From contig PNJK01000021.1 of NCBI GenBank assembly GCA_013821825.1, positions 1-51,006 on the forward strand: a DNA stretch of 51,006 nucleotides, written 5' to 3'. Each line of letters opens with the position of its first letter. Position 1 is the first letter of the stretch. The DNA is from Rhodobacter sp. (GTDB taxonomy: Bacteria; Pseudomonadota; Alphaproteobacteria; Rhodobacterales; Rhodobacteraceae). Made by a program: the position numbers and the translations under genes. Positions 32,899-41,557 of this stretch are shown piece after piece. The notes below the pieces were generated by a model. The model had not been told where the DNA came from. It saw only the letters and a program-made list of their open reading frames with translations, and did no database searches.

Positions 32899-34215
32899 TC
32901 AGTTCTGCGCGCCAAGTGCGCGGGCCGCTTCGCGCAGCAGGTATTTCTTTATCTTGCCGGTGGCGGTCTTTGGCAGGGTCTGGAAGACCACTGTCTTCGG
33001 CGCTTTGAAATGTGCAAGCTTTTCGCGGCAGAAGGCAATGATCTCGGCCTCGGTGACCGCCGTTCCGGCGCGCCGCTCGATGAAGGCGCAAGGGCATTCG
33101 CCTCAAGGGGCATGCGGACGCGCCACCACTGCGGCCACTTGCACCTCGGGGTGCCGGTGAAGCGCCGCCTCGACCTCGACCGACGAGATGTCTTCGCCGC
33201 CCGAGATGATCACGTCCTTCAAGCGGTCGCGGATCTGGACGTAGCCGTCGGAATGGACGACGGCGGCGTCGCCGGACCAGAACCAGCCGTCCTTGAATGC
33301 CTCGGTCGTGGCGGCGAGGTCCTTGTAGTAGCCCGACATCACGGTGTTGCCACGGATCGCGATTTCCCCCCGGGGCCACCCCGTCGGCGGGCACGTCCAG
33401 CCCGGTGGCGCGGTCAACCACCCGCAGATCTTCGAGCATGGGAAAGGTAACGCCCTGCAACGCCTGCATCGCGGCTTGTTCGGCAGGGGGCAACTCGCCC
33501 CATGCCTCCTGCCACAGGCATCGCGAGATGTGGCCGTAGGTTTCGGTCAGGCCGCAGACCTGCATAACTTCAAGCCCCAGACTTGCCGCGCGTTCAAGGA
33601 CAGAGGGCGGCGGCGGGGCGCCAGCGGTGAGCACCTTGATCTTCGGCGAGAAAGGCTGGGCTGGTGCCGCCGGGCTTTCGCACAGCATCTGCAGCGCGAC
33701 CGGTGCGGCGCCCATGTGGGTCACCCCGTGCGCGGCCATGGCGGCCAGCAGCTTTTCAGGGTGCGCGTCGCGGGTAAAGATCATGTGCCCGCCGACTATG
33801 GCAATGGCCCAGGGGTGGTTCCAGCCGTTGCAATGGAACATCGGCACGATCGACAGGTAGGTCGGATGTTGCGGCAGGCTCCAGCCGGCCACGGTGCCCA
33901 TCGCCATCAGCCAGGCCCCGCGGTGGTGGTAGACCACGCCCCGGTCAGCGGCACGGCATAGTGCAGCTCGAACAGTTCGGGGATGTTCGGGGACAGGACC
34001 GCAACCGTATCCCCCTTGCCGATCCCAAGCTGCCCGAGCCCCGTGGCCACGGCCCGGCACCGATCGGCAAAGCCGCTCCAGTCGCGGGTGAGCGTGCCGT
34101 AGGTCAGGGTTGGCCGGTCGCGGTAGACATGGGCCGCCCGTTTCAGGAATGACAGCGGCGACAACGCCACATGGTTGGCAACACTGAACTCCAAGGCTTC
34201 ATAGTCATCTTTCAT
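32899..34215 (-). pseudogene. AMP-forming acyl-CoA ligase, disrupted
   Basis: Three pieces of one ligase are collinear. The first frame (34215 to about 33930) gives NHVALSPLSFLKRAAHVYRD and GIGKGDTVAVLSPNIPELFE. It then jumps at GCVPLTGA-type sequence straight to VVYHHRGAWLMAMG, deleting roughly 100 residues that include the ATP-binding YTSGTTG loop. The second frame runs through PMFHCNGWNHPWA and CGLTETYGH to about 33390, where a frameshift leads into [24 protein letters not shown] and [17 protein letters not shown] at 33105-33103 stands where relatives have Trp (RPHAP-stop-GECPCAFIE). The tail TATGKIKKYLLRE ends at 32899. It resembles the medium-chain/DmdB-like clade. Confidence 0.85.
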
Positions 34216-34224
34216 GGCTCCCCC

Positions 34225-34566
34225 TCAACCTGGGCCACGCCAGTCGATCTGGCAGATCTCGGCCGACCGGCCGTCGAGATCCCAGACCCGGCCAAGTGCC
34301 CGGACTTTGGCCTCGTTGGCGGTGGCGATGGTGATGTCGGGACCCATCCAGGAGCCGGTATTGGTCACCGTGACCTCCTTTTCCGGGTCGGGACCGGCGA
34401 TGGGTTCACCCTCGCCCTGAATGATCCTGTCTGCCAAGAGGCGACGCTTGCGGCCTTCGGTTTCAAAAATCACGGGCGCGGGTTCCGCACCCGGAAACTC
34501 GGACACCGGCATCGAGAACAGGCCCGCCGCGCCATTGCCGGGCTCGGGCGAGGCGATCATCGGCAT
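34225..34566 (-). CDS. Hypothetical protein next to dmdA-like gene
   Basis: This 113-residue frame starts MPMIASPEPGNGAAG and contains VIFETEGRKRRLLADRIIQG and ITIATANEAKVRALG, ending CQIDWRGPG. I do not recognise the family. It has no obvious signal or membrane segment and looks like a small beta-rich soluble protein. It sits between the dmdA-like gene and the broken ligase, same strand, ten bases from the ligase start, so it is part of that operon. Codon pattern looks like its neighbours. It may be a truncated piece of a larger protein. Confidence 0.5.
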   Translation of the reverse strand: MPMIASPEPGNGAAGLFSMPVSEFPGAEPAPVIFETEGRKRRLLADRIIQGEGEPIAGPDPEKEVTVTNTGSWMGPDITIATANEAKVRALGRVWDLDGRSAEICQIDWRGPG

Positions 34567-34650
34567 CAGCTTAGCCCAGCCCCGGCCAGTATTCCCGCCG
34601 CCCTGTCATGTTTGCGGTTGCCAGCGGGAAGAGGGTGGGCAGGCCGTGAA

Positions 34651-35766
34651 TCACCGGAACGGGATCTCGACCAGCATGCCCCGGCCGGGTCCATCGGCCC
34701 GCGCAACCATGACCTCGGTCCCGACCGGAACGGCACTGTCGATCAGCACAAAGCCGATATTTGCCTTCATCCGATAGGACCAGACACAGTTGGTCAGCAT
34801 TCCGATGCGTCGCCCGTCCAGAACCACATCCTCCCGGCGCATGCCAAGAGGCGCGGGTCTGTCGCCTTCCAGCACGATCCCCAGCTGGTGCCGCCGGATG
34901 CCGTCGGCCCTGATCCTGCGCAGGGCCTGAATGCCGACGGTGTCATCCGGGACATGCAGATCGACGAATTTTTCCAGCCGGACCTCGAACGGGTTGGTCC
35001 GGTCGTCGGTATCGCCCCCGACCGAAAGCAGCCCGCTTTCCACGCGTTCCGGTGTGGAGGGGGCGCCTGGGCCTATGCCCCAAGGCTGGCCCGCTTCCTT
35101 GAAGATGTTCCAAAGCCGGGTGCCTTGCGTGCTGTCCTTCAGATAGATCTCGAAGCCGCCCTGCTTGGACCAGCCCGACCGCTGCACGGCAACGGGGATA
35201 CCGTCGATCTCGGTCTCGCGGAACCAGAAGTATTTCAGCGCCCGCACCCAATCGCCCAGCACATGTGCCACGACGTCTTCGGCCTTTGGTCCCTGCAGCG
35301 CCATGGGTGATACGTCGGCTTCGCAGATATCGACGTTCAGGCCGCGCTCGGCGGCGATGGCCTTGGCCCAGAGCTCGACGTCGCTGTCGGCAATCGACAG
35401 CCAGAAAAGGTCATCGGCCAGCTTCAGAAGGATCGGGTCATTGATGATCGTGCCGGCATGGTCGCAAACGGCGACATACTTGCCCTGACCGACCTTGCAA
35501 TTCGACAGATCGCGGGTCGAAAGGACCTGGGCCAGGCGGCCCGCTTCGGGCCCTTTCAGCTGGACCTGCCGCTCGACGCCGACATCCCATTGCGAGACGC
35601 CGTTGATCAGTCGCCAGTACTCGCCCTCGGGGTCTCCAAAGCCGGTCGGCATGATCATCTGGTTGTAAACGTTGGCTGTCTTCAGGCCATCGGCGACTGC
35701 GGCCTCGAAGAAGGGAGAGGGCCGGATACGGGCGCTGGGCTGAAACGAAAACAAGTGATCCTCCAT
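34651..35766 (-). CDS. DMSP demethylase-like aminomethyltransferase (GcvT family)
   Basis: The 371-residue protein is a tetrahydrofolate-dependent GcvT-family enzyme with DmdA-type blocks: RIRPSPFFEAAVADGLKTAN, VYNQMIMPTGFG, WDVGVERQVQLKGPEA, DVSPMALQGPKAEDV and RSGWSKQGGFEIYL. DmdA moves a methyl group from DMSP to H4F, yielding methylmercaptopropionate. Neighbouring dmdD and acuI support a DMSP or related substrate, but DmdA-like paralogues with other methylated substrates exist. ATG 35766 matches the family start; an upstream ATG at 35826 would overlap the promoter of the divergent lysR gene. Confidence 0.8.
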   Translation of the reverse strand: MEDHLFSFQPSARIRPSPFFEAAVADGLKTANVYNQMIMPTGFGDPEGEYWRLINGVSQWDVGVERQVQLKGPEAGRLAQVLSTRDLSNCKVGQGKYVAVCDHAGTIINDPILLKLADDLFWLSIADSDVELWAKAIAAERGLNVDICEADVSPMALQGPKAEDVVAHVLGDWVRALKYFWFRETEIDGIPVAVQRSGWSKQGGFEIYLKDSTQGTRLWNIFKEAGQPWGIGPGAPSTPERVESGLLSVGGDTDDRTNPFEVRLEKFVDLHVPDDTVGIQALRRIRADGIRRHQLGIVLEGDRPAPLGMRREDVVLDGRRIGMLTNCVWSYRMKANIGFVLIDSAVPVGTEVMVARADGPGRGMLVEIPFR

Positions 35767-35863
35767 GTTTGAAGCGCATGATCGCTTTGCTGGCGGCTTC
35801 TGATCAAACGATGTATTCGGTCCCAATGACCCTACAAATGGTTATGGCAAGCTAAGGGTGAAA

Positions 35864-36748
35864 ATGTACCGTGATCTCCCGCCGCTGACTTGGTTGCGTG
35901 CGTTCGAAGTGTCGGCCCGCCTGCTTAGTTTTACCGCCGCAGCGCATGAGCTTCATCTGACGCAGGCGGCCGTTTCCAAGCACGTGAAGTCGCTGGAACA
36001 GCGGCTACACCACCAGTTGTTCATCCGCCACCCCCGAAGTCTGGAAATGACCAAATGGGCCCAGGCTTATCTTCCCAAGGTGCAGGATGCCCTGGAACGG
36101 TTGTCGAATGGCACCCGTGAAGTCTTTGGCCGTCCGCGCGATGAAATCCTGACGATCCGCTGCGTGGTGGCCTTTGCGGTGAACTGGCTGAGCCCGCGAC
36201 TGCCCGGGTTCCTCGAACGGCACCCGTCGACCCAGTTGCACATCCTTTCCAGCGTCTGGGTCGATCCGTTTGACGCTGAAGCCTTCGATCTGGATATCCA
36301 ATACGGCATCGGGGTCTTCGCCGACGCCCGAAGCCATCGCCTGACGCAAGAGACGATAACTCCGCTTTGCGCGCCGGGGCTGGCCAGCCAGTTGAAGGCG
36401 CCGGATGATCTGGCGCGGCAGCGTCTGGTGCATGTGCAGGGGTATCAGGAAGGCTGGGGAACTTGGCTGGCAGCGGCCAAGGCGAACCGGGTCAATCCAG
36501 GACAGGGGATCCAGACGGACACTTCGCTGACAGCCTACGCCCTGGCCTGCGAGGGGGCTGGCGTGGCCCTGGGGCGCAAATCCCTGTCCGCGCCCTACCG
36601 GACAAGCGGCGCACTTGTGGCGCCCTTCGACCTTGAAGTCGGGATTTCCGAGGGGTTCTTCGTGCTGGAGCCCTTGGCGACGCATGCACTTGGCGATGCC
36701 AGGCACTTCGTCGACTGGCTGGTGGAGGAGGCCGCCCTGGGGCGTTGA
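35864..36748 (+). CDS. LysR-family regulator, GcvA-type
   Basis: The 294-residue protein has the LysR winged helix near residues 7-65 (LPPLTWLRAFEVSARLLSFT, AAHELHLTQAAVSKHVKSLE) and a type-2 periplasmic-binding-like effector domain. It resembles the GcvA group. A GTG at 35858 overlaps the AAGGG ribosome site, so ATG 35864 is the better start. It is divergent from the dmdA-like gene with about 97 bp between starts, the normal arrangement for a LysR activator and its target. Its effector is unknown. Confidence 0.88.
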   Translation: MYRDLPPLTWLRAFEVSARLLSFTAAAHELHLTQAAVSKHVKSLEQRLHHQLFIRHPRSLEMTKWAQAYLPKVQDALERLSNGTREVFGRPRDEILTIRCVVAFAVNWLSPRLPGFLERHPSTQLHILSSVWVDPFDAEAFDLDIQYGIGVFADARSHRLTQETITPLCAPGLASQLKAPDDLARQRLVHVQGYQEGWGTWLAAAKANRVNPGQGIQTDTSLTAYALACEGAGVALGRKSLSAPYRTSGALVAPFDLEVGISEGFFVLEPLATHALGDARHFVDWLVEEAALGR

Positions 36749-36786
36749 GACGGTCTGCCGCCCGCCTGGCGGCCTACCCGCGCGAA

Positions 36787-36822
36787 CATCCGGACGGGCC
36801 GGAGGCGCGCCCCGCCCGGATG
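36787..36822. terminator. Stem-loop between convergent lysR and mttB-like genes
   Basis: CATCCGGACGGG (36787-36798) pairs with CCCGCCCGGATG (36811-36822) over 12 positions with one A-C mismatch, leaving a 12-base loop. It lies between two convergent genes and could end transcription from both sides. There is no U-tract on either strand, so it may act with Rho or only protect mRNA ends. Confidence 0.45.
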
Positions 36823-36844
36823 ATCCCTGCCGGGACAGCCCGCC

Positions 36845-38401
36845 TCAGAAATCCGTTGGCGCGCCGCCTTCCTGTTTGCGCTTGGCCACGAAGCGGCGGA
36901 GGTCCTCCTTATGGTCACCGTTCATCGCGGGGGCTTCGAACTCGGCGATGATCTGCTTGTAGATCCGGTGCGCCCGCTCTTGCGTCCACGTGGCTCCGTC
37001 CAGCTGCCAGGCTTCGTAATTGCGCCAGTCCGAACAGATCGGCGCGTAGAAGGCGTGCTGATAGCGGTCCTGGGTATGCTGGACCCCGAAGTAATGCCCG
37101 TTCGGCCCGACCTCCTTGATCGCGTCGAAGGCAAGGTCGTCTTCGGTCGTGGCAAACGTCGCCTCTTCGAAATAGCGCTGGATCATCTGCAGGACCTCGC
37201 AGTCCATGATGAACTTTTCCGGGCTGGCGATCAGCCCGCCCTCCAGCCAGCCCGCCGCGTGGTAGACCATGTTGGTCCCCGATTGCACGGCCGACCACAG
37301 GCTGTTCGATGTTTCCCACATCGCCTGCCCGTCCGGCACGTTCGCCGCGCAGACGCCAGAGGCGCGCATCGGGACGCCGTAGAAGCGGACCAGCTGGCCC
37401 GTCATCTGGGTGGCGCGCATGTATTCCGGCGTGCCAAAGGCGGGCGCGCCGGATTTCATGTCGACGTTCGAGGTGAAGGTACCGATGGCCACCGGGCAGC
37501 CGGGGTTGATGTATTGCAGCAGGACCACCGCAGCCAAAGCCTCGGCAATCGACAGCGCCACAGCGCCCGACATGGTGACAGGGGCCATCGCTCCGGCAAG
37601 CGTGAAGGGTGTGACCACCACCGGCTGCCCGCGCCGCGCCAGCCGCATCGCGCCGTCAAGCATCGGGAAGTCGTGCTTCAGGGGCGAGACCGAGTTGATG
37701 TTGGTGTACATCCGGGGCTTGGCCTGGAACTCCTCAGCGCTTAACCCGCCCGCGATGCGGACCATTTCCATCACGTCCTCAACCCGCTCGGCCCCCAGCG
37801 AGTATGCATGGCAGACCTTGTCGGTCAGGGTCAGCTTTTCATAAAGACAGTCCAGATGCCGCACCGAAGGGTGGATGTCGATCGGCTCGACCGGGTAACC
37901 GCCCGCCACGTGGATGCAGTTGAAATACTGCGTCAGCTTCATGAATTCCTTGAACGTCTCGAAGTCGCCCGAGCGTTTGCCTCGCTCCATGTCCCAGGCG
38001 TTCGGGGGTGACGAGACGTTGACGAACACCATGTGCTTGCCGCCCATGATGATTTCGTGGTCAGGGTTGCGCGGGGTGATGGTGAAGGTCTTTGGCGCGC
38101 GGGCAACCATTTCCATCACGAAATCCTCGTCCATGCGGACGTTGGTGCCGTTCACGATGCAGCCGGCCTGTTTCAGGATCGCCACTGCCTCGGGGTTCAG
38201 AAACTCGATCCCGATGTCGCGCAGGATGCGCATCGCGGTCTTGTGGACGCGCTGCACGCCGTCGGCATCCAAAGGCTCGGTCGGGCGGTCGGGGTTGACC
38301 GGAATCCGCCAGGGCATCTGGTCGATCGCCGCGGTTCCGGCGCGAACCTGCATCCCCGCACGCCCGCCGGCGCGCTTTCTCCGGGTTGGTTCTTCGGTCA
38401 T
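36845..38401 (-). CDS. Trimethylamine methyltransferase (MttB) family protein, non-pyrrolysine
   Basis: The 518-residue protein belongs to the MttB superfamily (RVHKTAMRILRDIGIEFLNP, TNINSVSPLKHDFPML, VVTPFTLAGAMAPVTMSGA, and a C-terminal HYFGVQHTQDRY). The frame is open throughout with no in-frame TAG, so it lacks the pyrrolysine of true MttB. Such homologues demethylate quaternary amines such as glycine betaine or carnitine onto a corrinoid protein. No corrinoid partner or reactivase is in the window. ATG 38401 fits the family start, after a basic leader. It lies next to the lysR/dmdA-like pair, pointing to methylated-compound use. Confidence 0.85.
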   Translation of the reverse strand: MTEEPTRRKRAGGRAGMQVRAGTAAIDQMPWRIPVNPDRPTEPLDADGVQRVHKTAMRILRDIGIEFLNPEAVAILKQAGCIVNGTNVRMDEDFVMEMVARAPKTFTITPRNPDHEIIMGGKHMVFVNVSSPPNAWDMERGKRSGDFETFKEFMKLTQYFNCIHVAGGYPVEPIDIHPSVRHLDCLYEKLTLTDKVCHAYSLGAERVEDVMEMVRIAGGLSAEEFQAKPRMYTNINSVSPLKHDFPMLDGAMRLARRGQPVVVTPFTLAGAMAPVTMSGAVALSIAEALAAVVLLQYINPGCPVAIGTFTSNVDMKSGAPAFGTPEYMRATQMTGQLVRFYGVPMRASGVCAANVPDGQAMWETSNSLWSAVQSGTNMVYHAAGWLEGGLIASPEKFIMDCEVLQMIQRYFEEATFATTEDDLAFDAIKEVGPNGHYFGVQHTQDRYQHAFYAPICSDWRNYEAWQLDGATWTQERAHRIYKQIIAEFEAPAMNGDHKEDLRRFVAKRKQEGGAPTDF

Positions 38402-38505
38402 CGTCGCTCTCCGTTGTCCTAGTCGCGAAGATGACGGAAGCAGATGGGAAATGGACACCGTATCAGCGACGCGCAAGCGTCGTTTTCGTGCCGAGAGTCG
38501 GATAG

Positions 38506-39198
38506 TCAGTCTCCAAGGCCCGCCAGCCAGGCGGGAAGGGCGCCGATATCCGGCAGAACCACGTCCGCATGCGGGGCCAGATCCGTGCGTAAAGCCACCC
38601 CGGTCAGCACCGCGACGGTCCGCATTCCGGCAGCCCGACCGGCTTCAAGATCATGGCGGCTGTCGCCCACCATCGCCACGCGCGCCGGATCAAGGCCAAG
38701 GCTGCCCGCGAAGGCAAGGCACATGCCAGGGCCGGGTTTTGCGCCATGGCCGGAATCGTAGCCGGCGATGAAATCGAAGCAGTCCGTGATGCCATGCGCG
38801 GCAAGATGCTGCCGGGCCGGGGCCTCGCTGTCATTGGTGGCTACGCCCAGCTTAAGCCCCTGCGACCGCAGACCGGCCAGCAGCGGGAGCAGCGGCACCG
38901 CCTCGGACATCGGGGCTGCCCCGGCGGTGTCATCGATTTGGCTGGTCAGTTCGGCCACTGTCTTTCCCGGCAGATACGGGGCCAGCGCCGCCGCGATGTC
39001 GGCTGCGGTGGCGGAGATCACCGGGCTGTCCGGCGCAAAGGTCAACGTGTCGGGATCAAATCCGATCGCCAGGCCCAACCGCGCCGCATGGTCGGCATCC
39101 TGCGCGACAGAGGCAAGGAACCCCGCCGCCCAGCGTCCCCAACTGATCCGAAAATCAAAAAGCGTTCCGTCCTTGTCGAAAAGCAGGCCGTCGATCAT
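38506..39198 (-). CDS. HAD-family hydrolase, phosphoglycolate phosphatase-like
   Basis: The 230-residue protein has HAD motif I DKDGTLFD (about 8-15), motif II GVATNDS, and motifs III/IV in GAKPGPGMCLAF and MVGDSRHDLEAG. It is a phosphatase of the Gph/PGP type with a helical cap. Substrate could be phosphoglycolate or another small phosphoester. It is 104 bp downstream of the mttB-like start on the same strand but that gap reads upstream of mttB, so it belongs to a separate unit with the DUF3572 gene. Confidence 0.85.
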   Translation of the reverse strand: MIDGLLFDKDGTLFDFRISWGRWAAGFLASVAQDADHAARLGLAIGFDPDTLTFAPDSPVISATAADIAAALAPYLPGKTVAELTSQIDDTAGAAPMSEAVPLLPLLAGLRSQGLKLGVATNDSEAPARQHLAAHGITDCFDFIAGYDSGHGAKPGPGMCLAFAGSLGLDPARVAMVGDSRHDLEAGRAAGMRTVAVLTGVALRTDLAPHADVVLPDIGALPAWLAGLGD

Positions 39199-39226
39199 GT
39201 CTTTGCAGTCCTTGGAAGAAGGGGCT

Positions 39227-39505
39227 TCAGGTCCAGTGTACGGGCGCGCCGCCGGGCAGGGCGGCGCGCGCGGTCTGGGGCGCGGTATAGGGCAGGCCGT
39301 GCTGGTCGCAAAAGGCGATGACCCATTGATCGTCCATCATCAGGAAATCGAGAATCGCCCCCTGGAACTCCACATCCCCGGCGCGAGCGCGCAAATCGCC
39401 CAAACTCGCCCCGGTTGTGTTAAGGAATGCGGGCATCATTTCGTCGCTGGCCGCAAGCCAGGCCAGCGCCTGAAGGGCAAGGATTTGAGCAGAGTCCTGC
39501 TGCAT
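39227..39505 (-). CDS. DUF3572-family protein
   Basis: The 92-residue protein (MQQDSAQILALQALAWLAAS, then ALDFLMMDDQWVIAF-like AILDFLMMDDQWVIAFCDQ) matches the small alphaproteobacterial DUF3572 family of unknown function. ATG 39505 is chosen because the family begins at the AQxLALQAL helix; the open frame extends 28 residues upstream without similarity. It is divergent from the PleD-like gene; the 135-bp gap between them must hold both promoters. Its tight association with a pleD gene is common in this family. Confidence 0.8.
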   Translation of the reverse strand: MQQDSAQILALQALAWLAASDEMMPAFLNTTGASLGDLRARAGDVEFQGAILDFLMMDDQWVIAFCDQHGLPYTAPQTARAALPGGAPVHWT

Positions 39506-39640
39506 TTCTTCGGTTTCCTGCGCCTTTTCTGCCCCGCCATGGGGGCAATATGACGATTGGCAGGAATACGGAAAGGATTTCTTAACCAACTGGACAACAC
39601 AATGTCCAGAATCCCGGGAAAGGGTTCATGAAAGTTTAAG

Positions 39641-41014
39641 ATGAGCGGTCGAATCCTCATTGTTGACGATATGGCAACAAATCGGATTGTCTATGGGGCG
39701 CGGCTGTCGGCGGCGTTCTATGAGCCGATGCTTGCCAGTGACGGTGAAAGCTGTCTCGCCGCTGCGCAATCCTGCGCCGGCGATCGTCCCGATCTCATCC
39801 TGCTGGACCTGAGCTTGCCTGACATCTCCGGTCAAGAGGTGCTGCGTCGGCTTCGGGCCGATCCGCGCTGTCGTGACATTCCCGTGATCGTGCTCACCGG
39901 CAACCAGGACCCTGCCGCGCGTCTGGCTGCCTTTGCTGCTGGCGCGGACGACGTGGTCTTGAAACCGGCGGCGGATCGTCTGTTGCTGGCGCGGGTCCGC
40001 AACTTGCTGCGCGCGCGGGTCGGCGTGGAATTCGAGGCCGAGGGCGGCTTGACCCCCGGCGGGTTTGCCGAACCTGTGATGACTTTCGTGCCTTCCGGCA
40101 CCGTCGCTCTTGTCTCGCCCCGGCCGACGGAGGCGCGGCTGTTGCAGGAAGACCTGTCCGCCCATCTGCGTGACCGGCTGGTCGTGCTGTCGCGCACGCA
40201 GGCGCTGGCTGAGGCCGCGATGTCGGGCGGGCCGGACGTCTTTGTCGTGCAGGAAGATGACAGCGGGGCCGCCGGGTCGCTTCGCCTGCTGTCCGAATTG
40301 AAAAGCCATCAAGCGACCCAACATGCCGCAGTCTGCGTTCTGGGTCGCAGCAGCGCCGTTGACGATGCCGCGATGGCTTACGACCTTGGCGCCGATGATG
40401 TGGCCGGGCCCGGCGTCACGGCAACGGAACTTGCTGTGCGCGTGCGCAGCCTCTTGCGGCGCAAGCGTGCCGGGGACAGGCAGCGCGCCAGAATGCAGGA
40501 CAGCCTGCGACTGGCAATGATCGACCCGCTTACCGGGCTTTACAACCGCCGCTATGCGGTTCCGCAACTCACGACGATTGCCAAACGCGCGACGGAAACG
40601 TCTACGGATTTCGCGGTGATGGTGGTGGATCTGGACCGCTTCAAACTGGTCAATGACCAGCATGGCCATGCGGCTGGCGACGAGGTTCTGGTCGAAGTCG
40701 CGCGGCGTTTGACGGCCAACCTGCGCGACAGCGACCTTCTGGCGCGCATCGGGGGCGAGGAGTTTCTGGTCGTGCTGCCCGACAGCGGCATTGCCGACGC
40801 CCGCCAGGTGGCCGAACGGCTGTGCGAAGCGGTTGAAGAACGGCCGATCCTACTGCCTTCGGGGAAGGGGCTGACAGTGACGGTGTCCATCGGGGTCGCG
40901 GTGGCGGGCGGGGCGGTGTCGATCGATGCGGTGGTCCAGCAGGCCGATCTTGCGCTGCTTGACTCCAAGGGGGCGGGGCGCAACCAGGTGACCTTCCGGC
41001 TGAGCGCCGCCTGA
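39641..41014 (+). CDS. pleD: PleD-like response regulator, diguanylate cyclase
   Basis: The 457-residue protein has the PleD layout. The first receiver (1-120) carries the acidic pair DD near 9-10, the phospho-acceptor Asp in LILLDLSLPD and Lys in LKPAAD. The second receiver (about 150-280) is degenerate. The GGDEF domain follows, with LTGLYNRRY, DLDRFKLVNDQHGHAAGDE and active-site GGEEF near 369-373. An allosteric RxxD site (RDSD) lies five residues before GGEEF, so product inhibition by c-di-GMP is expected. It makes c-di-GMP after phosphorylation-driven dimerisation and controls motile/sessile change. Confidence 0.93.
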   Translation: MSGRILIVDDMATNRIVYGARLSAAFYEPMLASDGESCLAAAQSCAGDRPDLILLDLSLPDISGQEVLRRLRADPRCRDIPVIVLTGNQDPAARLAAFAAGADDVVLKPAADRLLLARVRNLLRARVGVEFEAEGGLTPGGFAEPVMTFVPSGTVALVSPRPTEARLLQEDLSAHLRDRLVVLSRTQALAEAAMSGGPDVFVVQEDDSGAAGSLRLLSELKSHQATQHAAVCVLGRSSAVDDAAMAYDLGADDVAGPGVTATELAVRVRSLLRRKRAGDRQRARMQDSLRLAMIDPLTGLYNRRYAVPQLTTIAKRATETSTDFAVMVVDLDRFKLVNDQHGHAAGDEVLVEVARRLTANLRDSDLLARIGGEEFLVVLPDSGIADARQVAERLCEAVEERPILLPSGKGLTVTVSIGVAVAGGAVSIDAVVQQADLALLDSKGAGRNQVTFRLSAA

Positions 41015-41034
41015 AGCACAATCACCTTTGCCGT

Positions 41035-41553
41035 TCAGTCCTTCGGGGGACGGCGGCGCAGGCCTTTTTCCAGCCGGTCGGCAAAGGCCAGACGATCCGC
41101 TTCGGACATCTCGGAAATCCGCGTCTCGATCAGGCTGCGGCCCACTTCAAGCCGTCCGGCATTGCGCGCCTCGATGGCGGCAAGGGCGGACTGAACGGTG
41201 GCGAAGTCGAAGGGGCTTGCCCGAAGCGCGGTCAGAAGTGCCGCGAATTCCGCCTGTGCCGCTGCCCGCGCCTCGCGGAACCCGGAGGAGCGTTCAATCA
41301 GGGCCGAGCGCAGGGCGCGACGGTCGTCCTGGGTCAACGCTTCGCTGAAGGGGCCGAAGGACAGATCCCGCGGCATGCCCCGGCCGCGGTCACCACTCAT
41401 CCAGGCACCAGCTGCCATGCCCGCCACTCCAAGGTTCAGCGCGACCGACACCGCAAGTGCGATCTTGAGCCCGCGCCCTGACGAAGCCGGCGGCACCGGG
41501 GCAGAAGGGAGAGCTGGAGGGGAAGAAGCGGGGGGGATCACGGGATCGGTCAT
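41035..41553 (-). CDS. Periplasmic metal-sensor-like protein (CnrX/ZraP type)
   Basis: The 172-residue protein has a Pro-rich cytoplasmic N-terminus, one membrane span (about 29-51, LKIALAVSVALNLGVAGMAA) and a helical periplasmic domain of the heavy-metal-resistance family (LTQDDRRALRSALIERSSGF, MSEADRLAFADRLEKGL). The His-rich metal site of CnrX is not evident. It follows a short single-span protein and an ECF sigma gene, the same three-part layout as CnrY-CnrX-CnrH. It probably senses an envelope or metal signal and controls the anti-sigma. Confidence 0.8.
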   Translation of the reverse strand: MTDPVIPPASSPPALPSAPVPPASSGRGLKIALAVSVALNLGVAGMAAGAWMSGDRGRGMPRDLSFGPFSEALTQDDRRALRSALIERSSGFREARAAAQAEFAALLTALRASPFDFATVQSALAAIEARNAGRLEVGRSLIETRISEMSEADRLAFADRLEKGLRRRPPKD

Positions 41554-41557
41554 CGCA

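Noticed and set aside
32899-34215. Programmed frameshifting of the acyl-CoA ligase
   Set aside because: The ATP-binding loop is deleted and a stop is also present, so no frameshift could restore an active enzyme.
36845-38401. Pyrrolysine-containing trimethylamine methyltransferase
   Set aside because: There is no in-frame TAG; the frame is open from start to stop.
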